Assembly: GCF_000344135.1 (NCBI RefSeq)
Contig: NZ_BAOP01000016.1
Span: forward strand, 1-64,000
DNA from: Gordonia malaquae NBRC 108250
GTDB lineage: Bacteria; Actinomycetota; Actinomycetes; Mycobacteriales; Mycobacteriaceae
Direction: 5' to 3'
DNA: 64,000 nucleotides
This document shows, piece after piece, positions 1-12,390 of the stretch. Position 1 is the first letter of the stretch. Each line of letters opens with the position of its first letter. A program made the position numbers and the translations under genes. Under the pieces are notes generated by a model. That model was not told the origin of the DNA. It did no database searches and was given only the letters and a program-made list of their open reading frames with translations.

Positions 1-1
1 C

Positions 2-2017
2 CGGTGGCTCGGTAAGAAGAAGGGCAAGGAGGCGTACGTCGTTCCCGTTGTGGAAGGCAGGACGGTCCGCTACGAGATCGGGCACGACCTGGCATCGGCA
101 CCCACGAAGGAGTCCGACGGCACAGTCGATCGTAACGGCGCCACATGCATTCGATGCGGAACTGCAGTGGATCTGAAGTACGTGAGAGCCGAAGCAAAGG
201 CAGCACGGATGGGCTGCCGACTCCTGGCGACTGTCGCCGAGGGCCAACGACAGCGGATCTACGTCGGACCGGACGACCAACAACGCCAGGCATCCCACGT
301 TCCGCGACCCAACACGGCACCTCGAGGGACAATCCCCGACAAGGCACCGAGCTTTCGGGTACAGGCGTACGGCTTCCGCGAGTACTCTGATCTGTTCACG
401 GCGCGGCAGCTCACGGCGTTGACGACGTTCAGCGACCTCGTCGGCGAAGCACGCGAAATCATCGCGCGCGACGCCCTCGCGGCCGGACTCTCGAGCGACG
501 CCACCCGTCTCGACGACGGCGGCCTCGGTGCCGAGGCGTACGCCGATGCTGTTGCGACATACTTGGGAATCACGGTCAGCAAGGCGACCAATCTCTCGTC
601 CTCGATTACGACATGGATGAGCGACCGCGGCGCCTTCCGGGAGGTGTTTGCTCGGCAAGCAATCCCGATGGCTTGGGATTTCGCCGAAGCGAACCTCCTC
701 CAGCCTGGAGGTGGCGGCATCCCGACCGTTCTCGACAAGGTGTGCCAGGCCCTCGAACACGCTCCAACCGGCAACGGCGTCGCTCTACAGTCGGACGCTG
801 CGGCTTCACTTTCTCGGCCGGCGCTATTGTCGACCGACCCGCCGTACTACGACAATATCGGATACTCCGACCTGTCGGACTTCTTCTACGTGTGGTTACG
901 TAGATCGCTAAGTGCCATCCATCCCTCGACCCTTTCGACAATGCTTGTCCCGAAGTCCGAGGAACTCGTCGCAAATCCATATCGCCACGGCGGAAAGGAA
1001 GGCGCTCACCAATACTTCGAAGACGGATTCCGTGAGGTGTTCAGCCGGGCTCGAGAAAACGCATACGTTGACATGCCGATCACTGTCTACTACGCGTTCA
1101 AACAGCAGGACGCCGAAAAGTCGGGGCAGGCTTCGACCGGCTGGGAGACGCTTCTCGAGGGAATGCTCCGATCCGGCTGGCGCATCACAGCGACATGGCC
1201 GATGCGGACTGAAGGTAGCGGGCGACTCCTGGCGCGAGGGACCAACGCTCTCGCATCATCGATCGTCCTTGCGCTGCGCCCGCGACCGGAAACCGCTCCG
1301 CGCATCGATCGGCGCGGGTTCTTGGCTCGACTGCGCAGCGAACTCCCGGACAAGCTCCGCGAGCTGCAGCAGGGTTCGATCGCGCCGGTCGACCTGCCTC
1401 AGGCGGCTATCGGTCCGGGTATGGCGATCTTCTCCGAATACAGTGCCGTCCTTGAGGACACTGGCTCGAAGATGACGGTCCGCACTGCACTGGAGCGGAT
1501 CAACGTAATCCTCGACGAGGTTCTCGGCGAGTTGGAGAACGACTTCGACGCTCCCACCCGTTTCGCTCTCACCTGGTTCCGCCAGAACGGATTCGACACC
1601 GGCAAGTTCGGCGACGCCGAAACTCTTGCCACGGCGCGCGGGATCTCGCTCGACAGCCTCGAGCGATCCGGCATCCTCACGAAGGGCGGAGGCAAGCTCG
1701 CATTGATCGCGCCATCGGCCATGCCCGCCGATTACGATCCGGCGACGGACGCGTCGATCAGCGAATGGGAGGTCGTGATGCACCTGGTCCGCGTGATGGA
1801 GGCCGACGGCATCCCCGGCGCCGCTCAGCTCCTCGCACGCATTCCGGAGTCGATCGACGCCGACCTGTGTCGCGAACTCGCGTCGCTCCTGTTCAAGCTC
1901 GCCGAGGACCGCAAGTCGACGGCGCTGGCGAACAGCTTCAACGGCCTGGGCGCCGCGTGGCACGACATCGCGCGGCAGGCGCGCTCAGTCGGTGGCGAGC
2001 AAGGAACGCTCATGTGA
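2..2017 (+). CDS. DUF1156-type DNA adenine methylase, 5' truncated by window edge
   Basis: Probable site-specific DNA adenine methyltransferase of the DUF1156 family. The frame is open back to base 2, so the gene starts outside the window and about 671 C-terminal residues are visible. The catalytic motif IV, DPPYYDN, is encoded from 836 and is followed by the usual aromatic stretch GYSDLSDFFYVWLR. A CxxC zinc-knuckle half (TCIRCG) lies near base 146. The AdoMet-binding motif I expected in this family would lie upstream of the window. The next gene on the same strand, 365 bp away, is a DUF499 ATPase; the two families are known to co-occur in predicted phage-defence loci. The role in defence is inference; the methylase call is fairly firm. 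Confidence 0.85.
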   Translation, partial: RWLGKKKGKEAYVVPVVEGRTVRYEIGHDLASAPTKESDGTVDRNGATCIRCGTAVDLKYVRAEAKAARMGCRLLATVAEGQRQRIYVGPDDQQRQASHVPRPNTAPRGTIPDKAPSFRVQAYGFREYSDLFTARQLTALTTFSDLVGEAREIIARDALAAGLSSDATRLDDGGLGAEAYADAVATYLGITVSKATNLSSSITTWMSDRGAFREVFARQAIPMAWDFAEANLLQPGGGGIPTVLDKVCQALEHAPTGNGVALQSDAAASLSRPALLSTDPPYYDNIGYSDLSDFFYVWLRRSLSAIHPSTLSTMLVPKSEELVANPYRHGGKEGAHQYFEDGFREVFSRARENAYVDMPITVYYAFKQQDAEKSGQASTGWETLLEGMLRSGWRITATWPMRTEGSGRLLARGTNALASSIVLALRPRPETAPRIDRRGFLARLRSELPDKLRELQQGSIAPVDLPQAAIGPGMAIFSEYSAVLEDTGSKMTVRTALERINVILDEVLGELENDFDAPTRFALTWFRQNGFDTGKFGDAETLATARGISLDSLERSGILTKGGGKLALIAPSAMPADYDPATDASISEWEVVMHLVRVMEADGIPGAAQLLARIPESIDADLCRELASLLFKLAEDRKSTALANSFNGLGAAWHDIARQARSVGGEQGTLM

Positions 2018-2382
2018 GTCCCAGGCGTCGATTCGAAGGGGTCACAGCTCAATCGAATCGAGAGCGACTGCCGTAGACACCGTGCCGCGAGTGACTCGCT
2101 ACCCACCGCTCGCGGCACGGTGTTCGTCGCGTCCAGAGGTCGGCGTCACCGGTATGCCCGAACGATTCTCAGGGCCGTGAACCGTTCCCACAGCTCGCCC
2201 GGCTTCGATTCTGGCCCTCAGCTGGCGTCTCGCCGTACCTGAACCATCAAGGAGGACACCTCTGTCCGTCGTTCGCGCGACTCACCACCACCGGCCCATC
2301 CCCCTCGACCCCGATTGTCGTACGCCTTCGCTAGTCTTCCCATAGTTCGCACACCGTGTTGTGCATTAGCGAGGAGTGATCG
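2018..2382. other. Gene-free gap between methylase and ATPase genes
   Basis: This 365-bp gap holds no convincing ORF on either strand. It contains one strong stem-loop (listed separately) and, just before the downstream gene, a good ribosome binding site GAGGAG at 2371-2376. I could not pick out a clear -35/-10 pair, so whether the ATPase has its own promoter is open. Confidence 0.5.
2077..2123. terminator. Long perfect stem-loop downstream of the methylase gene
   Basis: CACCGTGCCGCGAG (2078-2091) is exactly inverted at 2109-2122, and one more A-T pair closes the base, giving a 15-bp stem with a 17-base loop. There is no T-run after it, so it is either a U-tract-less terminator, an mRNA processing or stability element, or a protein-binding inverted repeat. 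Confidence 0.55.
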
Positions 2383-5760
<3,378 letters not shown>

Positions 5761-5799
5761 CGCTTCGACGGGACAGGGCGACGGTGGAAGAATGGGACG

Positions 5800-6378
5800 G
5801 TGAACATCGAGACCGTCACCGATCCGACGGAGGCCGCGGAGGTGGCCGCGGTTGCCGCCGTCACCTTCCCGCTTGCGTGCCCTCCGCATTCGAAGCCGGA
5901 GAACATCACCGCCCACATCGCGGCGCACCTCAGCGAGGCGAAGTTCGCGGACTACATCGCAGATGACACCCATGAAGTCCTCGTCGCACGCGATGACGAA
6001 GGCGGCGTCGTAGGCTACGCACTGCTCGTCCACGCTAATCCGGCGGATCCCGACGTGATCAAGGCGATCGTGGCCGCCGAGTGTGGGCGCGACGCTCTGA
6101 AGTCGGAGAACGTCACCGAGGTGTCCAAGATGTACGTGCTCCCCGACCATCACGCATCACGCGGGCAAGCACGTCCCTCGCACGCCCTCATGGAGGCGTC
6201 GTTGGACGCTGCTCGAACACGCGGCGCTCACTACGTCTGGCTAGGCGTCAACAGCGAGAACGAACGCGCACAGAAGTACTACCGCAAGATGGGCTTCGCC
6301 CAGATCGGGACGAAGACTTTCAACATGAACGGCGTCGTCGAGCACGACCACGTCATGGGTCGCCTCATCCGGCAGTAA
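5800..6378 (+). CDS. GNAT-family N-acetyltransferase
   Basis: A 192-aa protein with a GNAT fold. Residues about 106-165 read as motif A and B: the beta-4 strand VSKMYVLPDHH, an acetyl-CoA loop that is degenerate (ASRGQARPS in place of the usual RGxGxG), and the late motif ENERAQKYYRKMGF typical of the fold's end. The substrate cannot be told. The GTG start at 5800 is 39 bp after the DUF499 stop, so it could be read through from the defence module, but it is not a known component of such modules and may be a passenger. It converges on the zapE-like gene across the palindromic repeat array. Confidence 0.8.
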   Translation: MNIETVTDPTEAAEVAAVAAVTFPLACPPHSKPENITAHIAAHLSEAKFADYIADDTHEVLVARDDEGGVVGYALLVHANPADPDVIKAIVAAECGRDALKSENVTEVSKMYVLPDHHASRGQARPSHALMEASLDAARTRGAHYVWLGVNSENERAQKYYRKMGFAQIGTKTFNMNGVVEHDHVMGRLIRQ

Positions 6379-6382
6379 CTGC

Positions 6383-6480
6383 TCACTTCGACGACAGGCG
6401 CTCACCTCCGGAGGTGAGCGCCTGTCGATGATGTGAGCAGATTGTCGTCCAGGTGAGCGGACTGTCGTCGAAGTGAGCGA
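6383..6480. repeat. Inverted array of about 20-bp repeats
   Basis: The unit GTGAGCGGACTGTCGTC recurs with small changes at 6414 (GTGAGCGCCTGTCG), 6433-6449, 6453-6469 and as a stub at 6473, a pitch of 19-20 bp. Left of about 6409 the same unit runs in the opposite direction (6383-6407). The array lies between convergent genes and exactly at the change from the accessory module to conserved core genes. Confidence 0.75.
6392..6427. terminator. Perfect 36-bp palindrome between convergent genes
   Basis: Bases 6392-6409 are the exact reverse complement of 6410-6427, with TCC/GGA at the centre. As RNA from either strand this is an 18-bp stem, so it can act as a bidirectional terminator for the GNAT gene (+) and the zapE-like gene (-). 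No T-run follows it on the plus strand. Confidence 0.7.
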
Positions 6481-6486
6481 CCGCCG

Positions 6487-7506
6487 TCAGGCGTCTGCCT
6501 CCGCGAAGCGGGAGAGAGCGAGGAGGCGTGACGTCGCGCGGAGGTACTTCTTGCGATACCCGCCTGCGACCATTTCCGGGGTGAAGACCTCGTCGAGCTT
6601 GACACCGGAGACGCTGACCGGGATCTCGGCGTCGTACAGGCGGTCGGCGAAGGCGACGATTCGCAGTGCGACTGCCTGATCGGCGGCCGGACGGAGCCCC
6701 TCGATGCAGACGAGATTCACACCGTCGACCAGGGACTTGTACTTCGAAGGGTGCAGCTTCGCCAGATGGGCGACGAGGTCGTCGAATGTGTCGAGCGTCG
6801 AGCCCTCGACGGACGCGGCGTGCTCTTCGAGCTCGGCGTCCGTGGCGGGTTCCGGGGCCGGCGGCAGATCGCGGTGACGGTAGTCGGGGCCGTCGACGCG
6901 GATCGTCTCGAAGATCGCCGACAGCTTCTGGATCTCGCGCAGGAAGTCCTGCGCGGCGAACCGGCCTTCGCCGAGCTGGCCCGGCAGCGTGTTCGACGTC
7001 GCGACGATCGAGACGCCGCGCGCCACGAGCTCGGTCAGCAGGCGGGAGACGACCATCGTGTCGCCCGGATCGTCGAGTTCGAACTCGTCGATGCACAGCA
7101 CGCTGTGGTCGGCGAGCCGCTCCAGAGCATCGATGTAGCCGAGTGCACCGACCACGTTGGTGACCTCACCGAACGTCGCGAACGCCTTCGGGCCGGGCAT
7201 CGAGTGGTACACCGACGCGAGAAGGTGCGTCTTGCCGACGCCGAACCCGCCGTCGAGGTACAGGCCGATGCCCTGCGGCGTCGAGGCCTTGCGGAACAGG
7301 CCCTTCTTCTTCGCCCCTGCCCGGACCTTCGACGCACGCGCCACGAAATCGCGGGCGGCCGCCACCGCGGCAGCCTGGCTCGGTTCGTTCGGATCTGGGA
7401 TGTACGAGTCGAAACTGACGTCGTCGAACATCCGCGGCGGAACCATTTCGCCGACGAGTTGATCGGGAGCCAAGACCGGGTTCCGGTCACTCAGTCGTGC
7501 CAACAT
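6487..7506 (-). CDS. zapE: AFG1/ZapE-family AAA ATPase
   Basis: A 339-aa P-loop ATPase of the AFG1/ZapE family (known roles: membrane-protein quality control in mitochondria; FtsZ-ring modulation in E. coli). Walker A is GGFGVGKTH at about residue 87, Walker B is VLCIDEFEL near 136, and a sensor-1 like TSN (VATSN) follows. N- and C-terminal regions match the family length. Its place divergent from the RibD-like gene is the same as Rv2670c next to Rv2671 in M. tuberculosis. A second, diverged family member is at 52804-53817, so which of the two serves division is unknown. Confidence 0.9.
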   Translation of the reverse strand: MLARLSDRNPVLAPDQLVGEMVPPRMFDDVSFDSYIPDPNEPSQAAAVAAARDFVARASKVRAGAKKKGLFRKASTPQGIGLYLDGGFGVGKTHLLASVYHSMPGPKAFATFGEVTNVVGALGYIDALERLADHSVLCIDEFELDDPGDTMVVSRLLTELVARGVSIVATSNTLPGQLGEGRFAAQDFLREIQKLSAIFETIRVDGPDYRHRDLPPAPEPATDAELEEHAASVEGSTLDTFDDLVAHLAKLHPSKYKSLVDGVNLVCIEGLRPAADQAVALRIVAFADRLYDAEIPVSVSGVKLDEVFTPEMVAGGYRKKYLRATSRLLALSRFAEADA

Positions 7507-7541
7507 TCGGTAAGGGTATCCAGGCAGGCCATGATGGACTC

Positions 7542-8279
7542 ATGTTCCTCATGCAGAAAGCGACTGATCTCACAGCGTCGGAGCTCGCGGAGCTGCTTGC
7601 CTACCCCACCTCCGCGGGGCCCGTAGTGCGCGCCACCTTCGTCTCGACGATCGATGGAGCGGCGACCGTCGACGGCCGGTCCGGCGTTCTCGGCGGCGAC
7701 GGCGACCGCCACGTCTTCCTGCTCATGCGGACGCTGTCGGACGCGGTGGTCGTCGGCGCACGGACAGCGCTGATCGAGAACTACAAGGCCCCGGCGAACG
7801 ACCACGCCCCCATTATGGTCCTGGCGTCACGCTCGCTCGACATCCCCGTCGACTACCTCCCGGTGACGCATCCCCGCGTACTGATCGCCACGTGCACGTC
7901 GGCACCCGCCGACCGCCGCCGCAGGCTGATCGACGCCGGCGCGACGCTCATCGACTGCGGCGACGTCGACCTCGATCCCCGTCGCCTTCTCGATGAACTC
8001 GGCACGCGTGGACTCCGCCGGATCGACCTCGAGGGCGGCCCTCGACTCTTCGCCTCGTTCGTCGCCGCCGGCGCCGTCGACGAGCTGATCCTCACGACGA
8101 GCCCCACGCTCGGGCTCGGCGACGCTCCCCGCATCGCCCACGGCGCGACCCTGCCGCTCCCCGACCAGGACCTGCCGCTGCCGGACCGGCTCCCCTACCC
8201 GATGAGTCTGGTCCGCCAGTTCGGCGATGACGACGGGTACCTCTACTCCTTGTGGTCGCGACACTCACGCGCCGACTAG
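7542..8279 (+). CDS. RibD C-terminal domain (DHFR-fold) reductase
   Basis: A 245-aa pyrimidine-reductase-like protein with the RibD_C dihydrofolate-reductase fold. Visible motifs are VSTIDGAATVDGRSG near the N-terminus, DAVVVGARTA around residue 70 and the NADPH-site motif DLEGGPRLF near 165. It lacks the deaminase half of bifunctional RibD. It is the positional counterpart of Rv2671, a protein known to supply dihydrofolate-reductase activity when overexpressed in M. tuberculosis. I took ATG at 7542 because the longer frame would overlap the divergent zapE start. The physiological substrate is inferred, not shown. Confidence 0.88.
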   Translation: MFLMQKATDLTASELAELLAYPTSAGPVVRATFVSTIDGAATVDGRSGVLGGDGDRHVFLLMRTLSDAVVVGARTALIENYKAPANDHAPIMVLASRSLDIPVDYLPVTHPRVLIATCTSAPADRRRRLIDAGATLIDCGDVDLDPRRLLDELGTRGLRRIDLEGGPRLFASFVAAGAVDELILTTSPTLGLGDAPRIAHGATLPLPDQDLPLPDRLPYPMSLVRQFGDDDGYLYSLWSRHSRAD

Positions 8280-8289
8280 GCTCGCGACT

Positions 8290-9861
8290 ATGCCGTCGAC
8301 CCTCCGCGCACGACTGACCGCCGCCCTCGTCACGGCCACCGCACTCGCCACGGTCGGCGCGCTCACGGCGGGCTGTTCCGTGGGCCCGGACACCGGGCCG
8401 AACATCGTGCGCGGCGACCAGCCCGACGACGCTCAGAACGCGAAGCCTGTTCAGCCTGAACTGTCAGCGCCCAAGAATGATCTGAACTGGCGGTCATGCG
8501 ACTCGTCGATCTCGAAGGCGTACGACCTCACAGTTCCGGACGGCGTGATCGTTCAGTGCGCAAAGTACGAAGTGCCGGTGAATCCGGACGACTCATCGGG
8601 CGACACGGTCTCCATCGGTGCCATGAAGGCGACGACCAAGGCCACACCGCGCGACGCACCGCCACTGGTCCTCACCAGCGGAACAGACCTGCCCAGCTCA
8701 CGGACGCTGTTGGCGCTGGCTGACGGCGAAGGGAAGGTCGTGCTCGACCGCCAGCCGGTGGTCGCCGTCGACTTCCGCGGCACCGGGCTCGGCGCCACCG
8801 TCGACTGCCTGACGTCGGCGCAGCGCGACGTCCTGTCGACGTCGGCGGCAGGCCCCGGACGTGACGTCGCGGCCCGAGCCACCGCCGTCGGCACCGCAGC
8901 ACGGGCGGCGGCGGACCTCTGCTCGGACACGTTGAGCCCCGACCAGCTGAACTACTCGATCACCGCGGCAGCGTCGGACATCGAAGCGCTGCGCAGCCGA
9001 TGGGACGTCGACCGCATCGCTCTCGTCGGCGTCGGAGCCGGATCGTCGGTGGCGCTGAGCTACGCCGCAGCCCACCACGACCAGGTCGGCCGACTGGTCC
9101 TCGACTCGCCCACCGGGTACGCCACCCCGGCACGAGAGGCGACCGCCGCCCGTGCGCGGGGCGTGCAGAAGTCCCTGACCACATTCGCGCAGCGCTGCGC
9201 GGGCGCCGGGTGTGCACTCGGCGCCGACGGTGCCGCGATGCTGAACCGTGTCGTCGACGCGGGCGCGGCGGGTGACCTGGGCGGCGTCTCCGACTCCGAG
9301 GTGATCGACGCGGTCAGCACGGCGATCGCGATCGGCGACATGTCGCAGGCCGGACTCCGCAAGCTCGGTTCGGCGATCGCCGACGCCGACCGCGGCGACG
9401 TCGCCGCCCTGAAGGCATATGTGAAGGCGGCCGCCGCGGTACGCGGCACCGACGGGCGACTCGTCGGGGTGTGCAACGACCTGCGCGGCAGACCCGGACT
9501 GCAAGAACTGCCCGGACTGGCCAAAGACTGGTCCGCCGATGCGCCGATGACAGCGCCGACCGCAGCGCTGAGCCTCGCCTCGTGCGACGGCTGGGGCAGC
9601 ACCGACGCGCCGAGCGCACCGGACCGACTTCCTGTCGATCCCCTTATCCTCGTCGGCGCCAACGACCCGTTCAACGGCTCGACCGTCGTCGACACACTGG
9701 CCCAGACCCTCGGTCCGACGAAGACCAACCCGACGGCCGTCGGATGGGACGGCCTCGGCTTCTCAGTACTGGCGCACAGCACGTGCGCCGCCGACGTCGT
9801 CCGCGACTACATGGGCGACGCCCCGCTCACCGGGCCGACAGAACGCTCCTGCCCGGCGTGA
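8290..9861 (+). CDS. Exported alpha/beta-hydrolase-like lipoprotein, nucleophile missing
   Basis: A 523-aa protein with a lipoprotein signal peptide: hydrophobic stretch, then lipobox LTAGC near residue 27. The body is an alpha/beta-hydrolase fold of the SCO-Tap/Rv2672 type, with DFRGTGLG as oxyanion region and a TAP-like C-terminal part. The nucleophile elbow, normally GxSxG, reads G247-V-G-A-G251, so Gly249 sits where the serine should be; the serines follow two residues later (S252, S253). It is therefore either catalytically dead or uses a shifted serine. It lies 10 bp after the RibD-like gene and 26 bp before aftC, probably one transcript facing cell-envelope work. Confidence 0.8.
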   Translation: MPSTLRARLTAALVTATALATVGALTAGCSVGPDTGPNIVRGDQPDDAQNAKPVQPELSAPKNDLNWRSCDSSISKAYDLTVPDGVIVQCAKYEVPVNPDDSSGDTVSIGAMKATTKATPRDAPPLVLTSGTDLPSSRTLLALADGEGKVVLDRQPVVAVDFRGTGLGATVDCLTSAQRDVLSTSAAGPGRDVAARATAVGTAARAAADLCSDTLSPDQLNYSITAAASDIEALRSRWDVDRIALVGVGAGSSVALSYAAAHHDQVGRLVLDSPTGYATPAREATAARARGVQKSLTTFAQRCAGAGCALGADGAAMLNRVVDAGAAGDLGGVSDSEVIDAVSTAIAIGDMSQAGLRKLGSAIADADRGDVAALKAYVKAAAAVRGTDGRLVGVCNDLRGRPGLQELPGLAKDWSADAPMTAPTAALSLASCDGWGSTDAPSAPDRLPVDPLILVGANDPFNGSTVVDTLAQTLGPTKTNPTAVGWDGLGFSVLAHSTCAADVVRDYMGDAPLTGPTERSCPA

Positions 9862-9887
9862 CAACGGTCATCTAGTACGCTTCGCGG

Positions 9888-11114
9888 GTGACTGTTGTAG
9901 ACCGTTACCTGTATCCGCGCGTCGATCCGTCGCGCATCGGGAACCTGATCCTGTGGCCGATCAGTCTGCTCATGGTGATCCACCGTTCGCTGATCCTCGG
10001 CGTCAACGGGCACCGCACCGACGACTTCACGCCGGTGTACAACGCCGCCCTCGCGTTCCTGAACCAGCGGCCGGTCTACAACGAGAACTACGCGACAGTC
10101 GACCCGCACTACCTGTACCCGCCGTCGGGCACCCTGTTGATGTCGCCGCTGGCGATCCTCGACCCGGACACCGCACGGTGGACGTTCATCGGTGTCAGCG
10201 CGGTCGTCCTCATCGGTTGCGCGTACCTGCTGTGCAGGCTGTTCGGCCTGGACCATCGCTCGTGGGTCTTCCCCGCCGTCGTGTTCTTCTTCTACAGCAC
10301 CGAGACCGTCGCCCACACGCTGATCTTCACCAACTTCAACGGGTTCGTGCTGCTCGGCATGGTGGCGTTCCTGATTCTCATGCTCAAACGGCAGGATCTC
10401 TGGGCAGGCGTGTTCATCGGACTCACACTGTCGGTGAAGCCGATCCTGGGCGTCCTGCTGCTGCTCGTCCTGATGAATCGACAGTGGAAGATCCTCATCA
10501 CGGCCGTCGGCATCCCGCTCCTGTTGAACGCCGCTGCGTGGCCGCTCTCGAATGATCCGATGGACTTCGTCAAGCGGACAGTCCCCTATCTCGGGGAATC
10601 CCGCGACTACTACAACAGTTCGATCACCGGCATGGGCCAGTACTTCGGAATGGGCGACTGGCTGACCCTCCTGCTGCGCATCGCATTCGTTGCGATGGCC
10701 GTCTTCGGCCTCTGGTTCCTGTACCGCTATTACCGTCGGAGCGACGAACTCCTCTGGCTGACGACGTCGTCGGGCATCCTGCTCGGCACGTTCTTCCTCG
10801 TCAGCTCGCTCGGCCAGGGCTACTACTCGATGCTGCTGTTCCCGATGCTCATGACCGTGCTTCGTCCGGGGTCGGCAGTGCGGAACTGGCCCGCGTGGCT
10901 CGGCGTGTACGGCTGCATGACCTTCGACGTCTGGGTGTCGAAGGAATGGGAGCCGTTCGGGCGCTACCTCGAGTACGGCAAGGTCACGTGGGGCTGGTCG
11001 CTCCTGATGATCGCGGTGTTCTGCTCACTGCTGTTCCGGTACCTGGACATGCGTCGCGCCGACGTCCTCGGCATCGACAGCGTCTCACCGTCGAAGCCGC
11101 CCGTCACCGCCTGA
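9888..11114 (+). CDS. aftC: Arabinofuranosyltransferase AftC (GT87, GT-C fold)
   Basis: A 408-aa polytopic membrane glycosyltransferase. AftC adds alpha-1,3 branch arabinofuranose from decaprenyl-phospho-arabinose to arabinogalactan and lipoarabinomannan. About ten hydrophobic segments are visible, with the GT-C signature region near residue 45 (TDDFTPVYNAALAF) on the first extracytoplasmic loop, where the catalytic aspartates of this fold lie. The place after the Rv2672-like gene and before msrB equals that of Rv2673. GTG start 26 bp after the previous stop. Its presence ties the organism to arabinogalactan-building Mycobacteriales. Confidence 0.9.
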   Translation: MTVVDRYLYPRVDPSRIGNLILWPISLLMVIHRSLILGVNGHRTDDFTPVYNAALAFLNQRPVYNENYATVDPHYLYPPSGTLLMSPLAILDPDTARWTFIGVSAVVLIGCAYLLCRLFGLDHRSWVFPAVVFFFYSTETVAHTLIFTNFNGFVLLGMVAFLILMLKRQDLWAGVFIGLTLSVKPILGVLLLLVLMNRQWKILITAVGIPLLLNAAAWPLSNDPMDFVKRTVPYLGESRDYYNSSITGMGQYFGMGDWLTLLLRIAFVAMAVFGLWFLYRYYRRSDELLWLTTSSGILLGTFFLVSSLGQGYYSMLLFPMLMTVLRPGSAVRNWPAWLGVYGCMTFDVWVSKEWEPFGRYLEYGKVTWGWSLLMIAVFCSLLFRYLDMRRADVLGIDSVSPSKPPVTA

Positions 11115-11150
11115 CGACGCGCAGGGCCGGACGCCGCTACCCTGGTGGCC

Positions 11151-11567
11151 ATGACCGACGACGCCCAGACCGACTTCACCAAGCTCACCGACGCCGACTG
11201 GCGGGAGCGGCTCAACGCCGCCGAGTTCCGGGTGCTCCGCCAAGCAGGCACCGAGGCGCCGTTCGTCGGTGAGTACACCGACACCAAAGACGTCGGCGTG
11301 TACTCGTGCCGTGCGTGCGGTGCCGAGCTGTTCCGCAGCGAGACGAAGTTCGACTCGCACTGCGGCTGGCCGTCGTTCTTCTCCCCGCTCGCGGGCGAGG
11401 CGATCATCGAACGTCACGACGACTCCCTCGGAATGCGACGGACCGAGGTGCTGTGCGCCAACTGCCACAGTCACCTCGGCCACGTCTTCGCAGGTGAGGG
11501 GTACGACACACCCACTGACCTCCGCTACTGCATCAATTCGATCAGTCTGACACTCTCCACCGACTGA
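11151..11567 (+). CDS. msrB: Peptide-methionine (R)-S-oxide reductase MsrB
   Basis: A 138-aa MsrB repairing methionine-R-sulfoxide in oxidised proteins. Two zinc-binding pairs are seen, SCRACG near residue 51 and CANCHSHLGHVF near 100, and the catalytic cysteine is in RYCINSISL close to the C-terminus. The length is normal. Two starts are possible, GTG at 11145 and ATG at 11151; I chose the ATG. It is the positional counterpart of Rv2674 and converges on hemQ across an inverted-repeat terminator. Confidence 0.93.
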   Translation: MTDDAQTDFTKLTDADWRERLNAAEFRVLRQAGTEAPFVGEYTDTKDVGVYSCRACGAELFRSETKFDSHCGWPSFFSPLAGEAIIERHDDSLGMRRTEVLCANCHSHLGHVFAGEGYDTPTDLRYCINSISLTLSTD

Positions 11568-11592
11568 CAGCCGCACAGGCGTCGCCCGATCG

Positions 11593-11641
11593 TCGAGCGC
11601 AGTCGAGACGCTGCACAGTCCGGCCTCTCGACTGCGCTCGA
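11593..11641. terminator. Inverted repeat terminator between msrB and hemQ
   Basis: TCGAGCGCAGTCGAGA (11593-11608) is exactly inverted at 11626-11641 with a 17-base loop, placed midway between convergent genes. The same 16-mer occurs again at 30430-30445, so this is also a dispersed intergenic element. Confidence 0.7.
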
Positions 11642-11671
11642 GGAACCGAGAAGGCGCGCCGGGTCGCCGCG

Positions 11672-12367
11672 CTACGGGAGGGCGTTGACGAGCTTGGCGG
11701 GCTCCACGCGCGGGCCGGTGAAGAACGGGATCTCGACGCGGACGTGCATGCGGGCCTCGGTGGCACGCAGATCGCGCATCAGGTCGACGATGCGGTCGAG
11801 TTCGGGCGCCTCGAACGCGAGGATCCACTCGTAGTCGCCGAGAGCGAAGGCGGGGACGGTGTTGGCTCGGACGTCCTTGTAATCGCGGGCAGCCTTGCCG
11901 TGATCGGCAAGCATCGTGCGACGCTCCTGATCGGGCAGCAGGTACCACTCGAACGACCGGACGAACGGGTACACGCACACGTAGTTTCCGGGGTCCTCCC
12001 CCGCCATGAAGGCGGGGATGTGACTCTTGTTGAACTCGGCCGGTCGGTGCAGTGCGGCACCGCTCCAGAACGGGTCGCTCGCACGCCCGAGGATCGTCGT
12101 GCGACGGAACGTCGAGTAGGCGGCCTGCAACTGCTCGATGGTCTCGGCATGCCACCAGAACATGAAGTCGGAGTCGCCGCGCATTCCGGCGACGTCGTAC
12201 ACGCCGCGGACCACAACACCCGTCTCGGCGACCTCGGAAAGGAATCGTTCGAAGTCAGCGGCCGCTTCCGTGCGATCGGTGGGGAGTTCCCCGGCGCGGA
12301 CGGTGAACACCGAGAACATCAGGTATCGGATGGTGGAGTTGATCTCTGCATAATCCAAGCGACTCAT
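11672..12367 (-). CDS. hemQ: Coproheme decarboxylase HemQ (chlorite-dismutase-like)
   Basis: A 231-aa HemQ, the last enzyme of the coproporphyrin-dependent heme pathway, turning Fe-coproporphyrin III into protoheme with peroxide. The conserved segment [16 protein letters not shown] and the proximal-histidine helix ([11 protein letters not shown]) are present. The ATG at 12367 matches the family N-terminus. It is the third gene of hemE-hemY-hemQ, 23 bp after hemY. The same order is found in M. tuberculosis (Rv2678c-Rv2676c). Confidence 0.93.
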   Translation of the reverse strand: MSRLDYAEINSTIRYLMFSVFTVRAGELPTDRTEAAADFERFLSEVAETGVVVRGVYDVAGMRGDSDFMFWWHAETIEQLQAAYSTFRRTTILGRASDPFWSGAALHRPAEFNKSHIPAFMAGEDPGNYVCVYPFVRSFEWYLLPDQERRTMLADHGKAARDYKDVRANTVPAFALGDYEWILAFEAPELDRIVDLMRDLRATEARMHVRVEIPFFTGPRVEPAKLVNALP

Positions 12368-12390
12368 GCACCCATCGTGCCACCGCGACG

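Noticed and set aside
6383..6480. Repeat array considered as a CRISPR
   Set aside because: Units are directly adjacent with a 19-20 bp pitch, no unique spacers and both orientations present.
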